64,000 nt of DNA. Origin: a virus. The notes beneath the pieces were generated by a model. The model was not told where the DNA came from, ran no database searches, and worked only from the letters and a program-made list of their open reading frames with translations. The stretch spans positions 164,287 through 228,286 of IMG/VR virus record IMGVR_UViG_3300032242_002041. One strand, given 5' to 3'. The translations under genes were made by a program, and so were the position numbers. Within the stretch, counting starts at the first letter, position 1; each line of letters starts with the position of its first letter. Of the stretch, positions 26,944 through 36,249 are shown one piece after another.

Positions 26944-27655
26944 CTTTAATCCAGTCGTCGGGAACTACACCGTGTTTTTCAACAAACAGCTCGTGCAGTT
27001 TTTTTGGAGTAATTTTGTATTTTTTGGCTATAGACTTCATCATGTGATCTATAGCATCGTAGCTGTAGGGATGGCGAAGATCTTTTTCAAGATCATCAAC
27101 ACTGCCTTCTTTTAATGGAATAACCTTGACATCTTTATCATACCGTTTCCAAGGTGTAAAGTTTTTGTTAGTTCTAATCGTATCAAAGTCAGCAACATAT
27201 ACACCGCCTGACTTGTTCCAGTCAGCACCGCCAACAAATTTCATGGACACACGGTCTCCTAACTTGTGCATGTCAGGGATTTGTATAGCCACATTCATAA
27301 CAAAGTTTTTATTGTTAGTTAAATCAGCATAACGGCTAGCTAGTTCGTTAGGAATATCAATAGTAACTGTATAGTTTTGTCGTAAGAAGTGCTGGGCCAA
27401 TTGCCTATATCTCTTTAATACCTGCGCCTGATTACTACTGTGATTTAACGCATAGGTAACTTCTAAATAAATGTGACGGCATTTGAATTGTTCGGCTATA
27501 GATTGAATGGTGTCAATGTCTTTGAACTGGTTGACAATCAAAGTTTTTTTGCCGTAGGCAGCAGTCCTCTCAACTTCAGGACCGATGATATAATCGGGTC
27601 TATTGCCGGTTGGATGCACATTTTTTGTGCTGGTAGTAAAGTCACTGGCTCTCAT
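26930..27655 (-). CDS. conserved phage protein, paralogue of the 17-kb gene
   Basis: 241 aa. GPEVERTAAYGKKTLIVN and RHIYLEVTYAL align with GTEVEHTPAFGRRTLFVVG and EHIYFGANQSF of the protein at 16927-17442, and similarity continues through both sequences. It carries an extra basic C-terminal extension and an MRASDF N-terminus like nearby putative internal proteins. Function unknown. Confidence 0.75.
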   Translation of the reverse strand: MRASDFTTSTKNVHPTGNRPDYIIGPEVERTAAYGKKTLIVNQFKDIDTIQSIAEQFKCRHIYLEVTYALNHSSNQAQVLKRYRQLAQHFLRQNYTVTIDIPNELASRYADLTNNKNFVMNVAIQIPDMHKLGDRVSMKFVGGADWNKSGGVYVADFDTIRTNKNFTPWKRYDKDVKVIPLKEGSVDDLEKDLRHPYSYDAIDHMMKSIAKKYKITPKKLHELFVEKHGVVPDDWIKDAHK

Positions 27656-30600
27656 TCAACACCAAGGATCTGTTGAACCTGATTGACATAAGCACTAACA
27701 TCACTGGTGCCAATTTCGTCTACGTCACCTACATTGTATGCCACTTCCTCAATGGCCTGTGTGACTTTATCTAGCCCAAATTCCATTATCAAATCAGTGT
27801 GCGCCACTAGGATACGCCTGATAATGGCGATCTCAACGGCTTCGCTACTGGTTGAATTTTCGTCCTCGACCAAGTCTTGTTCAAGTCGATTGATCAGTTT
27901 GGAAACTGTTGTTTCAAAGGACTGTATGCTGGGTTTACCCAATCGAGCCTGCTCAATGGCAGCTTCTTCGCTATCGCCACGTCGTGTGATGCTGACCATT
28001 CGAGTTTGAGGATTGTAATAGACCACATAGCCGCGGATCACACTTTTCTGTGGAATAGTAGTACCGGGCATTTCAAATTCTTCTGTGACTTTGTCCTCAA
28101 ATGGCAAATACCAGAACCAGTTTTGGAAACCACCTGGGTTGGTATCATAGTCCATATGCGCACGATTACGAGCACCAGCCATCATACGTTTGAACTCATT
28201 TTCTGCGCCATGTAGTTCAGCAATGTTTTCTAGCTCGTCGTACAGTTGACCAGCAAGAAAACTGTCCCTGTGACGTTCAATTTTAGGAGCCAGGCGGCGA
28301 TAAACTCTAGCCATTTCTGCTCGAACATCTGTAACAGTTTCGGCTACGCCTTGCTTGCGCTCGTAGTCACGAATGATGTCAGCCCGCATATTAGGATTAC
28401 GTTCAATAGCCCGTAGCACTGCCTCGGGATAACGTGCAGGTTGTTTTGCTTTAACTGCTATGTGAGCATCTGGCATGTCATTCCATTCACCATCATCATA
28501 ATCATCACTTTCGTTCTTGGGTTTGACATGATGTTTTTTCATGTTGATTGCAATAGCAGCCTGCTGTGCGGCATTGGCGGCTTCCTCAAAGTCATCTCGA
28601 GGATTCATGACAACCGAACGAGATTGAGGTTGATTAACTGATTTTGCTGTCGGAGATTGATTAATGGTTTGAGCTTGTGAGCCGGCCGCATTTCTATGAC
28701 CAATTGCACCAATAATACTATTAACATCATTACTGCCCTGCATACCGGCTGTATTTTGTAATATTTTCCATACCGCTTGTTTATTACTTGCGTTACCTAG
28801 TGCTGACATTAAATCATTTTGATTTTGAATTTTACCAGACTGAATTTGTTGTATAACAGCGGTAGGATTGACTACACTAGGACCACTGCTTTGTGCCTGA
28901 GCCGCACCGGCGCCGCCCAAGGCCATGGCACCTGCTAGGGCTGCACCACCTAATGCTGATTTCCAGCCTTCATCCAGATCAATATCAGCCGGAGCAACCC
29001 ATACTGTATCGTGAGTCCATTTTGTTGGATCTTTCTTGCGCATGGCGGCCACATAGGCTTCAGCTTCTCTAGTATTCATGGGTTTGCCAATCTTATTTGT
29101 GGATTTGATACGCTTGACTTGACCGTTTTGTTTGGTATACACCGCATAGTGGTCACGTAGTCCTGCGGCCCCACTTCCACCCCAATTGCCTTCCTTGACT
29201 GGTGTGTCTTGTTGAGGTGCTGGTTTTAGCAGTGTGCGATACTGTTGTTGAAATGCCGCTTTGCTCATACCATATGCAGTATAAAACTGGCGCTCATTCA
29301 TATGTTCTACGTCTTGACGCATGATATCTATATCACTCAAACTGTCGCTTTCATCTAACTCGTCGTACCAATCATCTTCTTCTTGTTTGTCAGCATACTG
29401 GTTGTATTCAACATCACTCAGGTGCATGCTGTGTTTACCGTGATTGTACAAGTCGACAATAACAAATGTTCCACTTGGACTGAGTTCATAGATCTCGCCA
29501 GTCTTGCCTTCAAATTCGTTGGGTGCTGTAACAATGATAGGATCACCCGGGTGTAATCGGTTAGCAGATTCGTCAATGTTTAATAAATCAAATTCATCTT
29601 CTGGATTAGGAACTGGTAGTGTCTGAGATTTAATCTGAGGAGCGGCAGGCTTGGCCTTAGGTTTAGATTTGGATTTGGAAGGTGCAACATCTAAATCACT
29701 AAACGGAGCCTGCACACGCGGAGTCTGTTGTTTTTTGGTCGTGGTCAAATTATCCTGATCTATGTTTAATGCCTGTGCGGCCTGTGCCGGCAGTGAGTTT
29801 ATTTGAGTTCGTAATTTTGCTATTTCGGCCTTGACATTATCTGATGGTGGCTGTTGTTGTAATTGATTAATTTGCATTTTAAGATCTTGTAGTTCTTTTT
29901 CAACTCCTGGATCTGCACCAGGCGCAATGATTGTTGTGGGCTCTGGGGTTATTGTCTGTGGTGTTGTCTTGGCTGCTTGTTTAGGACGTGTGGACTGTTT
30001 TGCTCCAGTCATTGATTGGATGGTGTTTTGTAAACGATCGTTAGTAGCTTGTATGCGAGCTAACTGAGCTTCAAGACTATTATTTTCAGAATCTAACCCG
30101 TCAATCTCACGCCCTTGCTCTTGGTCAAGTGATACTAATTTTTTTAAGAGTTCGTCTTGTTTAGTGTTAGCACCCTGAATAGCAGCCAACTGTTGATCAC
30201 TACGTTTTTGATGGTCCAATTCATCTTTGGCCAAAGCTGCCATAGCATTAGGAGCTGCAGGGTGCTTGGCTTGTATTTTTCTTACAGCGTTGGTGGTTTC
30301 GGCGTCGCCAAAGTTTGGATCTTCAGAATTTTTTTTTTGAGCTCGTTCTGAGACTGGGCTTATCTTAGGTTCAGCATACCCTGTCAATTTGGGCTGGAAA
30401 GGATCTGCGGGTTGTTTTAACTGTGGACGAGTGGTTACTTTTTTCTGCCCACCTAACCATAAGGCAAAATTATTACGATCAGCTAATGTTTGTAGTGCAA
30501 ATTGATTACGAGTTTGGCGGCTCATATTTTTTAATTTTAATAAAGTATGATATATTTGATTACGTGACATAGTAATTGGTTCAGGACTGTTCATCCAGCG

Positions 30601-31137
30601 GATAGTTGCAATATCAACATTGTCGTCATGTGCTTTACGCATTTGTTCGTAGGCATATTTGGCAGCAGCTACAGGAGAAATTGCGGCTGTTTGTTCTTTA
30701 ACTGTGGACTCGTATGTAGGACCAGTGTCGTCTCGACCTGCTAACCAATCAACAAAACTAGAAAAAGTCGATTTAGCTTTTCCTAACGCAGTATTGCTTG
30801 GAGGAGTAGCACCGGTTACACGTTGTTGCGGAGTAACTAAATCTGTACCAGCACGAACAGGTTGGGCGGGTGCTGGAACTTGGTCAGCTTCACCTAAGCT
30901 ACCATAGCCCATGCACTCATCTTTAATCTTGTAATAGCCGTCGCGCTCAGTTTTGCACTTTTGAAATTCTTTAACCAATGCCGCCTTAGATTCTGGAGTA
31001 GTAGCTGTTTTAGCACGAGCAACCAAGTCATCCATCTTCATAGCTAAATCGTCAATGCGACGTTGTTCTAATTGGTCAACAGCACCTTCTGCAAGGCGTC
31101 GTTCGTGATCTGTGTTAAATAGGTCTAATGCAAACAT
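27652..31137 (-). CDS. giant putative internal virion polyprotein, 1161 aa
   Basis: Low-complexity, helical and linker regions alternate with small domains. Visible parts: N-terminal helical pair with RRLAE-GAVD (LAE at 15-17); a charged/Gln-rich coiled coil about 305-460; a KOW/SH3-like beta domain about 527-580; an Ala/Gly-rich hydrophobic stretch at 725-749; a helical region after RKQGVAE (928-933). L/I/V-x-E sites followed by G, A, S or T recur at 15-17, 81-83, 521-523, 594-596, 647-649, 721-723 and 931-933, like the T4 prohead protease motif. It is probably processed and packaged. Overlaps its downstream neighbour by ATGA. Confidence 0.6.
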   Translation of the reverse strand: MFALDLFNTDHERRLAEGAVDQLEQRRIDDLAMKMDDLVARAKTATTPESKAALVKEFQKCKTERDGYYKIKDECMGYGSLGEADQVPAPAQPVRAGTDLVTPQQRVTGATPPSNTALGKAKSTFSSFVDWLAGRDDTGPTYESTVKEQTAAISPVAAAKYAYEQMRKAHDDNVDIATIRWMNSPEPITMSRNQIYHTLLKLKNMSRQTRNQFALQTLADRNNFALWLGGQKKVTTRPQLKQPADPFQPKLTGYAEPKISPVSERAQKKNSEDPNFGDAETTNAVRKIQAKHPAAPNAMAALAKDELDHQKRSDQQLAAIQGANTKQDELLKKLVSLDQEQGREIDGLDSENNSLEAQLARIQATNDRLQNTIQSMTGAKQSTRPKQAAKTTPQTITPEPTTIIAPGADPGVEKELQDLKMQINQLQQQPPSDNVKAEIAKLRTQINSLPAQAAQALNIDQDNLTTTKKQQTPRVQAPFSDLDVAPSKSKSKPKAKPAAPQIKSQTLPVPNPEDEFDLLNIDESANRLHPGDPIIVTAPNEFEGKTGEIYELSPSGTFVIVDLYNHGKHSMHLSDVEYNQYADKQEEDDWYDELDESDSLSDIDIMRQDVEHMNERQFYTAYGMSKAAFQQQYRTLLKPAPQQDTPVKEGNWGGSGAAGLRDHYAVYTKQNGQVKRIKSTNKIGKPMNTREAEAYVAAMRKKDPTKWTHDTVWVAPADIDLDEGWKSALGGAALAGAMALGGAGAAQAQSSGPSVVNPTAVIQQIQSGKIQNQNDLMSALGNASNKQAVWKILQNTAGMQGSNDVNSIIGAIGHRNAAGSQAQTINQSPTAKSVNQPQSRSVVMNPRDDFEEAANAAQQAAIAINMKKHHVKPKNESDDYDDGEWNDMPDAHIAVKAKQPARYPEAVLRAIERNPNMRADIIRDYERKQGVAETVTDVRAEMARVYRRLAPKIERHRDSFLAGQLYDELENIAELHGAENEFKRMMAGARNRAHMDYDTNPGGFQNWFWYLPFEDKVTEEFEMPGTTIPQKSVIRGYVVYYNPQTRMVSITRRGDSEEAAIEQARLGKPSIQSFETTVSKLINRLEQDLVEDENSTSSEAVEIAIIRRILVAHTDLIMEFGLDKVTQAIEEVAYNVGDVDEIGTSDVSAYVNQVQQILGVE

Positions 31138-31147
31138 TTATTTTTCC

Positions 31148-31960
31148 TTAAGCTTCGTCTATGTAATCTTGTGCTTCGTTGTGCTTACGTTGACGATGTG
31201 CAAACATTTCAATGGCCATTTCGGCCTCATCTAACGTTTTAAAACGTGTAGGCAAGCTACGGCCGGATCGACGAATTTCAAAACCATTATGCTCATTGCC
31301 GTGCATTTCCCAAAGTCCACATTCGTTAGTGATAGTTTTAACTGGACTATCTTCCTTGATGCTAACTCCGGGTTCTCCAGCAGGTTGTTCTGCGGGAATA
31401 ACACCGCTTAAGTCCGTACCAAGTTCTGACTCGTTGGCTATTAAATCTCGATCTTGTTTATCTTTTGATTTTAAATCGCCATCTTCGTGTTTTTTATCTT
31501 TAAGATCTGAATCTTTAATTTCTTGTTCAGCTTGTTTAATAAAATCTGTAAACGAACGTTTAACCTTGTCCAGGACATCCTCGCTAGTAATAGCTTCTGC
31601 TAAGTCCTGATTATGATAATTATCCCAGAACTCTTCCGGATCATCAAAGTAACGACTATATTCGTCATAGAACTCATCATAGTCCATTACTTGTGCATCG
31701 GCAATTAAGTCTTGTAATAGCGCAGGGTCTTTAATACCATGCCATGGTTCTTCATCATGTTCAACACTTTCTTCGCAGCCGCCAACCAACTTGCCTGCCA
31801 TTGGATTCTTGGGATCTTGTTTGGCAGTGAGTACTGCCACTGTCTTGGGTTTAAAAGTTGCGCCAAGTTGATTGACGCTTTTTTGATTCGCGTTTAGACC
31901 TTCTTCCAACATACGAAGACGTTCTACAATAGTATAGATATCGTTATGGTCTTGTGCCAC
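31148..31960 (-). CDS. acidic putative virion protein, 270 aa
   Basis: Starts at GTG. Contains RLRMLEEGLNANQKSV near the N-terminus (possible L-E-E-G processing site at 18-21), an acidic Tyr/Asp-rich middle, a Lys/Asp-rich linker and a small C-terminal domain with the motif GFEIRRSGRSLPTRF. The type recurs in T4-like aquatic phages beside similar large proteins. Function unknown. Confidence 0.6.
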   Translation of the reverse strand: MAQDHNDIYTIVERLRMLEEGLNANQKSVNQLGATFKPKTVAVLTAKQDPKNPMAGKLVGGCEESVEHDEEPWHGIKDPALLQDLIADAQVMDYDEFYDEYSRYFDDPEEFWDNYHNQDLAEAITSEDVLDKVKRSFTDFIKQAEQEIKDSDLKDKKHEDGDLKSKDKQDRDLIANESELGTDLSGVIPAEQPAGEPGVSIKEDSPVKTITNECGLWEMHGNEHNGFEIRRSGRSLPTRFKTLDEAEMAIEMFAHRQRKHNEAQDYIDEA

Positions 31961-31963
31961 AGA

Positions 31964-32404
31964 TCATGCCCTTGCTTCTTTTAAACTAGAACGTAATTGC
32001 CAAGCAAACTTATTGGTTTGACTTAAACGTTCAGCAATAAAATTTGCTATGTCTTGTTTGTTTTCTTTGGTGGCAGCTGCAAAACATTGGTTTAATAACC
32101 CAACCATCTCTTCGCTATTGGCCAACAATTCTTCAATCATTAATCGGGCACGGGGCACTTTGAGTTGCCCGGGGATTACGCTTAGTTCTAGGAAACGTTC
32201 CATACTACCTGGGGAATATTCTTGTAGACTGCGAATGTATTCGGCTGTGGGATCTATGGCACTATAGGCATCTTCATAGATCTTTTGGAAAAACTTATGA
32301 TATTGATAAAAGTCTGGCGATTCAATATTCCAGTGGAAAGCATGTGCTTTTACATAATAGGCAAATTGAGTTCCTAACAAGGTTTTTAACAAATCAGCTA
32401 ACAT
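31964..32404 (-). CDS. Dps/ferritin-like protein
   Basis: 146 aa, four-helix type. The Dps-like signature is AHAFHWNI (about 20-27), followed by FYQYHKFFQKIYEDAYSAID, which supplies the second-helix ferroxidase-type residues. Dps proteins oxidise iron and shield DNA. It lies among putative capsid-cargo genes, so a role in protecting packaged or injected DNA is possible. The next gene's ATG overlaps its stop region (TAATG). Confidence 0.75.
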   Translation of the reverse strand: MLADLLKTLLGTQFAYYVKAHAFHWNIESPDFYQYHKFFQKIYEDAYSAIDPTAEYIRSLQEYSPGSMERFLELSVIPGQLKVPRARLMIEELLANSEEMVGLLNQCFAAATKENKQDIANFIAERLSQTNKFAWQLRSSLKEARA

Positions 32405-32613
32405 TACTTTTTCCGTTTATATTTCTTGTACTCTGCAGGCGTATTGGGCGTTGCATCGTCAGTAGTGTATTTAGTGCCAGAAAAGAAATGGCCACCATTT
32501 CTACTAATCATGCCACCTAAGGGCATGGCTACAGGGGCTATACTGCCTGCGCAAGTAGATCCACTACTTGCGCCACTGTCTTCTCGTAAGTCAACAAATT
32601 CGTGCAATCTCAT
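32404..32613 (-). CDS. small virion-region protein, 69 aa
   Basis: Begins MRLHEFVDLRED, one of the shared M-(R/K)-x-x-(E/D)-F N-termini. The rest is Ser/Gly-rich (SGASSGSTCAGSIAPVA, GGMISRNGGHFF) with a basic end. Similar small proteins occur in T4-like aquatic phages. Coupled to both neighbours by overlaps. Confidence 0.65.
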   Translation of the reverse strand: MRLHEFVDLREDSGASSGSTCAGSIAPVAMPLGGMISRNGGHFFSGTKYTTDDATPNTPAEYKKYKRKK

Positions 32614-32894
32614 TCTGCAATCCTTAATACGTTATTTTCTACGGTTCCAGGGCCAAAATCTACACGGATATTTTGTACTTGCAACTGAGCTAAATGCGGT
32701 GGAACTAATTCCCAACGTAACCGATACTCTCCGGGCTCTGCTTCAATCTGTAGCATTTCTTCAAGATATTCTGTGGTCCAATACCAGGTACGCTCGGCAA
32801 ACAATTCGTCATTGACGTACACGCGATAGATAGGATTTAACCCTTCCCAGTCGCAGTCTACATCGGCTAACACACGTACAAAATGTTTATTCAT
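32610..32894 (-). CDS. hypothetical beta-rich protein, 94 aa
   Basis: Immunoglobulin- or carbohydrate-binding-like strand pattern (PIYRVYVNDELFAERTW, EYRLRWELVPPH). No catalytic motif. A GCTAAATA late-like box lies only 4 nt before the ATG and there is no Shine-Dalgarno. Confidence 0.6.
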   Translation of the reverse strand: MNKHFVRVLADVDCDWEGLNPIYRVYVNDELFAERTWYWTTEYLEEMLQIEAEPGEYRLRWELVPPHLAQLQVQNIRVDFGPGTVENNVLRIAE

Positions 32895-32898
32895 AGTG

Positions 32899-32906
32899 TA
32901 TTTAGC
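32899..32906 (-). promoter_or_regulatory. late-like promoter box abutting a start codon
   Basis: GCTAAATA on the minus strand, 4 nt before the ATG at 32894. Confidence 0.4.
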
Positions 32907-32919
32907 GTAATTTAAACTG

Positions 32920-33654
32920 TTATATTGATAGATATCTTATAATCAAAACGCCAGGCTGAGCCGATAATCGATTACAATAGTTAGACTCGGCTAGATCGTA
33001 GCCGCCGCCAGCGCCATAGCTGGTATATCCTGTGCCATTAAGGCCAATACCGCCTGGGCCCTTGCCACTGCCGCCGCCGGCATAATAAACCATGTTACCA
33101 GTGATATCACTAGGTATACCTACACCACCACGTCCGCCAACTCCATCTAGAGTGCCCTGTCCGCCAGAGCCAGCAGCGCCACCCCCGCCACCTGGACCAA
33201 ACGGTGGATATCCACCACCAGCTGGAGCACCGCCGGCATAGCCTTGTCCGGGTATGCCAGCACCGCCTACAAAGTTTTGAAAATTGATATGTGTGACACC
33301 CAAGGTTCCGCCACCGCCGCCGGATCCACCACTAAAGCCATTGCCATAAAATCCACCCTGCCCGCCACCGTTGGCTGTCATGTTTAAGAAACTGCTGTTG
33401 TTGCCCGGATCACCAACAATTACTGGATATGATCCTGTGTTAATTGTAACGTTGCCTGTGAGTACTCCACCTGCACCACCACCGGCTACATAGGTACTCT
33501 GTGGCAGAGCTGCATTGCCGCCGCCGGCTACAAGCAAGTATTGGACGTCTGCAAGTGTACCACCCGACACAGTTAAACTACCATTGGCCTCAAAGGTTAC
33601 GACAGTATAATCACCGTCGGTGGTGACTGTACCAGTGGATGTTACCACGGTCAT
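32920..33654 (-). CDS. glycine-rich adhesin-like protein
   Basis: 244 aa. Starts with a beta-domain, then long Gly-rich loops (GGGSGGGGG, GPGGGGGAAGSGG) and a C-terminal GVLIIRYL strand. The pattern resembles phage Gly-rich tip adhesins and related receptor-binding modules. Likely on the virion surface or tail tip. Neighbouring genes overlap by ATGA. Confidence 0.6.
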   Translation of the reverse strand: MTVVTSTGTVTTDGDYTVVTFEANGSLTVSGGTLADVQYLLVAGGGNAALPQSTYVAGGGAGGVLTGNVTINTGSYPVIVGDPGNNSSFLNMTANGGGQGGFYGNGFSGGSGGGGGTLGVTHINFQNFVGGAGIPGQGYAGGAPAGGGYPPFGPGGGGGAAGSGGQGTLDGVGGRGGVGIPSDITGNMVYYAGGGSGKGPGGIGLNGTGYTSYGAGGGYDLAESNYCNRLSAQPGVLIIRYLSI

Positions 33655-33863
33655 CGAACTTCCTTTACACTGCCAATATGCCAGAGTGGCACACCATACT
33701 GTGCTTGCATTAGTTGACGGGCCAGTTGTGCGTTGGGCGCAGTCACAGTTACATCAATATAGCCTACATAATTAGGTTGAGTAATCTTAACCGGCGCTGT
33801 CCATAGCTTGGCAGCCACGGCTGTGTTTTGTTTTACGGCTTCCGATATTTCGTAGAATCTCAT
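33651..33863 (-). CDS. small protein with capsid-targeting-like N-terminus, 70 aa
   Basis: Start set at MRFYEISEA, whose ATG overlaps the upstream stop. I-S-E followed by A fits the T4 gp21 cleavage pattern. The rest is a small alpha/beta domain (VTVTAPNAQLARQLMQAQYG). Function unknown. Confidence 0.6.
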   Translation of the reverse strand: MRFYEISEAVKQNTAVAAKLWTAPVKITQPNYVGYIDVTVTAPNAQLARQLMQAQYGVPLWHIGSVKEVR

Positions 33864-34693
33864 TGTCCTGTCCACTTGGCTATCATAGTTGCTTGACTGG
33901 TATAAATGCCAGTGCCTCTTCGTCCGCTACGCATACTACTGCTACCAGGTTTTACTGGAAATGTATATCTAGTCCAATCCGCCGTTTGATCAACGACCTG
34001 GTCACCGCGTTGTGGCCGGTATTCATCAGTGGGCGTCATGTTGTAACCTAGGACTTCAACTCCTGGAATACTATTTAACATTAGCCACATCTGTTGTCCG
34101 TGACGGGTTTGTGTTTCGCCAGCTTCTACTGTGAGCTTTAATATGCTTAAGGCAATGCCATACAAGGCTTTGCCAAGCCCCTGTCCACGAAAATCAGGAT
34201 CAACCACTACAGTATCAACTTTCCAAGTTTTCATGTAGTCCTGAGTATAATACAAATCCATTTCGGCAGCTAATATTTGGCCATCAAAGATCATAATTTC
34301 TATATTTTCAGCATCGGGTTGATTAACAGCATAGTCAAACTTACTACCGCCTGGCAGGGGTTTTGTTTTGGGCGGAGTTTTAGGATCGGCCAAGGTGCCT
34401 TTTTTGCCCCAGTCACCTAGTTCACTTTTTGGCAAGCGGGCTATCTCAAATAATTCTGGATCAAAGTCATCAGCACTGATAAAATGTGTAGTGCCATCAC
34501 GATGTTGTAGTTGCACAGCATCATCCTCTGATTCAACTTGATGTATGCTCCAACCAAGACTGTTTAGTACATGTTCAATCTGTGGTTGTCGGTCCGTGGC
34601 GTTCCACCAACGATTGGCCAGAACAAAAATAGGATCTGGAACATCATCATTGTTGTCACGCTCAGGACTGGGAGCAAATTCTCTTAATCTCAT
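33860..34693 (-). CDS. GNAT-type acetyltransferase with capsid-targeting-like N-terminus
   Basis: 277 aa. The GNAT acetyl-CoA motif is VVVDPDFRGQGLGKAL (162-177). The N-terminus MRLREFAPSPE fits the shared peptide. About 120 residues precede the acetyltransferase domain. Placement among putative cargo suggests that it may be injected and acetylate a host target; this is inference. Confidence 0.75.
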   Translation of the reverse strand: MRLREFAPSPERDNNDDVPDPIFVLANRWWNATDRQPQIEHVLNSLGWSIHQVESEDDAVQLQHRDGTTHFISADDFDPELFEIARLPKSELGDWGKKGTLADPKTPPKTKPLPGGSKFDYAVNQPDAENIEIMIFDGQILAAEMDLYYTQDYMKTWKVDTVVVDPDFRGQGLGKALYGIALSILKLTVEAGETQTRHGQQMWLMLNSIPGVEVLGYNMTPTDEYRPQRGDQVVDQTADWTRYTFPVKPGSSSMRSGRRGTGIYTSQATMIAKWTGQ

Positions 34694-35169
34694 AGGTATC
34701 CTACCCAGGCTGGTCCTGCGTATCCTTGTGGAAATGCCTTTAATGCTTGTGTGGTTCTATGTCCACCTTCAACCAACGCATAGCCGTCGGGCATTTTTAT
34801 AACAATGATGGGTTCTCCACTGACCCCTTGTTGTTGTATCTTGGCGGCTTGTGCGGCATGCCGTTCGGCATCTCTGGGCACCTGATTGGGATTTTTAGAG
34901 CCGCCTTCTCTTTTACGAATTTGTTCCTGTGTAGCAGGTGTAAAGATGTCCATGGTAATAGGCAATTTTTCTAAACGCCATTGCCGGATTGGATATTCCT
35001 GTAACAAATGCTGTATGTGGGCTTTTTTATCTTCAAGTTCCATGTTATCAGGAATACGACCATACAACCAATCTTTGACCACATAGTCAGGCCAGTGTTT
35101 AGGCACCATGCTGCGTATTAAACGCCATGCTCCGCCTTGATATTCAAACAAAAATTCTTCAGCTCTCAT
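34690..35169 (-). CDS. ParB/sulfiredoxin-like domain protein
   Basis: 159 aa. The C-terminal half has PIIVIKMPDGYALVEGGHRT (120-139), the ParB-like nuclease/Srx signature with GGHR. The N-terminus MRAEEF fits the shared peptide. ParB-like domains in phage injected proteins act as nucleases or NTP-dependent switches in known families; activity here is not provable from sequence. Confidence 0.7.
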   Translation of the reverse strand: MRAEEFLFEYQGGAWRLIRSMVPKHWPDYVVKDWLYGRIPDNMELEDKKAHIQHLLQEYPIRQWRLEKLPITMDIFTPATQEQIRKREGGSKNPNQVPRDAERHAAQAAKIQQQGVSGEPIIVIKMPDGYALVEGGHRTTQALKAFPQGYAGPAWVGYL

Positions 35170-36249
35170 TTAGCAGTTCCAACGACGGCGTGCCTTGCAG
35201 ATAGCTTTGTCAGGAGTTTTTGCACAGCTAATATTGTGCATCTTCATTTGACCACGACTGCGTGAGCAGTAGCTCTTGCGACGCTTGCTGGCTTTGCTAC
35301 CTTTTTTGAGCTTGGAAGGTTTAGTAGTCACAGCAGTTTGTAGTTTGCTACCAGGATGCTCACGGCGATATGTTTTGACGGCTTTCTTACTCATGCCATC
35401 TGTGCGGTCTCGATTGTTGACCTTCTGCCAGGCTTCGGTTTCCATAATAGTTGTTGTGGTTGCAAACACATACAGTTCATCATCGTCCAAGCTCTCTAGG
35501 TCTTCCCAGATCACTTCGCTATCTACGCCATTACGCTCAGCAAGAGTTTCAATAATGTTTTCGATTAAGTCAAATTCTTCAGCCAGTTCTGTGTCTTCCG
35601 CCACACCTTGCTGTCTTTGGACAGGGCTGTCTCTAAGTGCATCTCGATAAAACTCTTTGAAATCTTGTGCCAATTCTCTTGCTGACCACGCCCAAGTTTG
35701 ACGGTCCCAATCGTCTGTCATCTCAGCTTCAAGTTTAGCACCTGGTGCTCGACCACGACTAAACCCTATACGAACAGTATGTTCAATTTGTTTATTAACC
35801 AACTTTGCAAATAGTTTGCCATTGGGATTTGGATTAATTGTTACTTTATATCCGTGTCGTTCGGCAAACTGTATCGTTGGCTGTAAGAACTGGATTTTAG
35901 GATCAACAACACCAGCTTGAGGCGGAACAGCTTCCGCCACACTCTCGTTAGGCACACAGTTACGCACCTGGCCGCCATTCCGGCCTTTCTTTGTACCTTC
36001 GGCATGTTTGCCAGGCCAGCAACGAGTATAGCCATTGGCATCTTTAGCACCCTTCTTGATTTCATTGAGATTGCCATGTGTTTGACACATGCCACAGTCT
36101 TCACAGACCATTTCCATTTCTGTGCTTTCATTGTGCTTTTTCTTACCAGCACAATGAGCTCGTTGCGAGAAGCCCTTGGGGTGGCTACAGTTGATACTGC
36201 TCTTGTATTTTTGACTCCACTTTTCAGTGATAAATTCATAGGCTTTCAT
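35170..36249 (-). CDS. multidomain putative internal protein, Cys-rich ends
   Basis: 359 aa. Begins MKAYEFITE, close to the T4 internal-protein targeting sequence MKTYQEFIAE. A Cys/His/Lys-rich N-terminal block, a central domain after SVAE (103-106) and a helical block after QGVAE (214-218) follow; the basic C-terminus contains more Cys (SYCSRSRGQMK, RRRWNC). The V-A-E sites look like protease linkers. The basic ends suggest DNA binding in the capsid. Function unknown. Confidence 0.65.
   Translation of the reverse strand: MKAYEFITEKWSQKYKSSINCSHPKGFSQRAHCAGKKKHNESTEMEMVCEDCGMCQTHGNLNEIKKGAKDANGYTRCWPGKHAEGTKKGRNGGQVRNCVPNESVAEAVPPQAGVVDPKIQFLQPTIQFAERHGYKVTINPNPNGKLFAKLVNKQIEHTVRIGFSRGRAPGAKLEAEMTDDWDRQTWAWSARELAQDFKEFYRDALRDSPVQRQQGVAEDTELAEEFDLIENIIETLAERNGVDSEVIWEDLESLDDDELYVFATTTTIMETEAWQKVNNRDRTDGMSKKAVKTYRREHPGSKLQTAVTTKPSKLKKGSKASKRRKSYCSRSRGQMKMHNISCAKTPDKAICKARRRWNC

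Noticed and set aside
31212-31610. Long plus-strand Ser/Leu-rich frame
   Set aside because: Shadow of the acidic minus-strand virion protein; no start signal.
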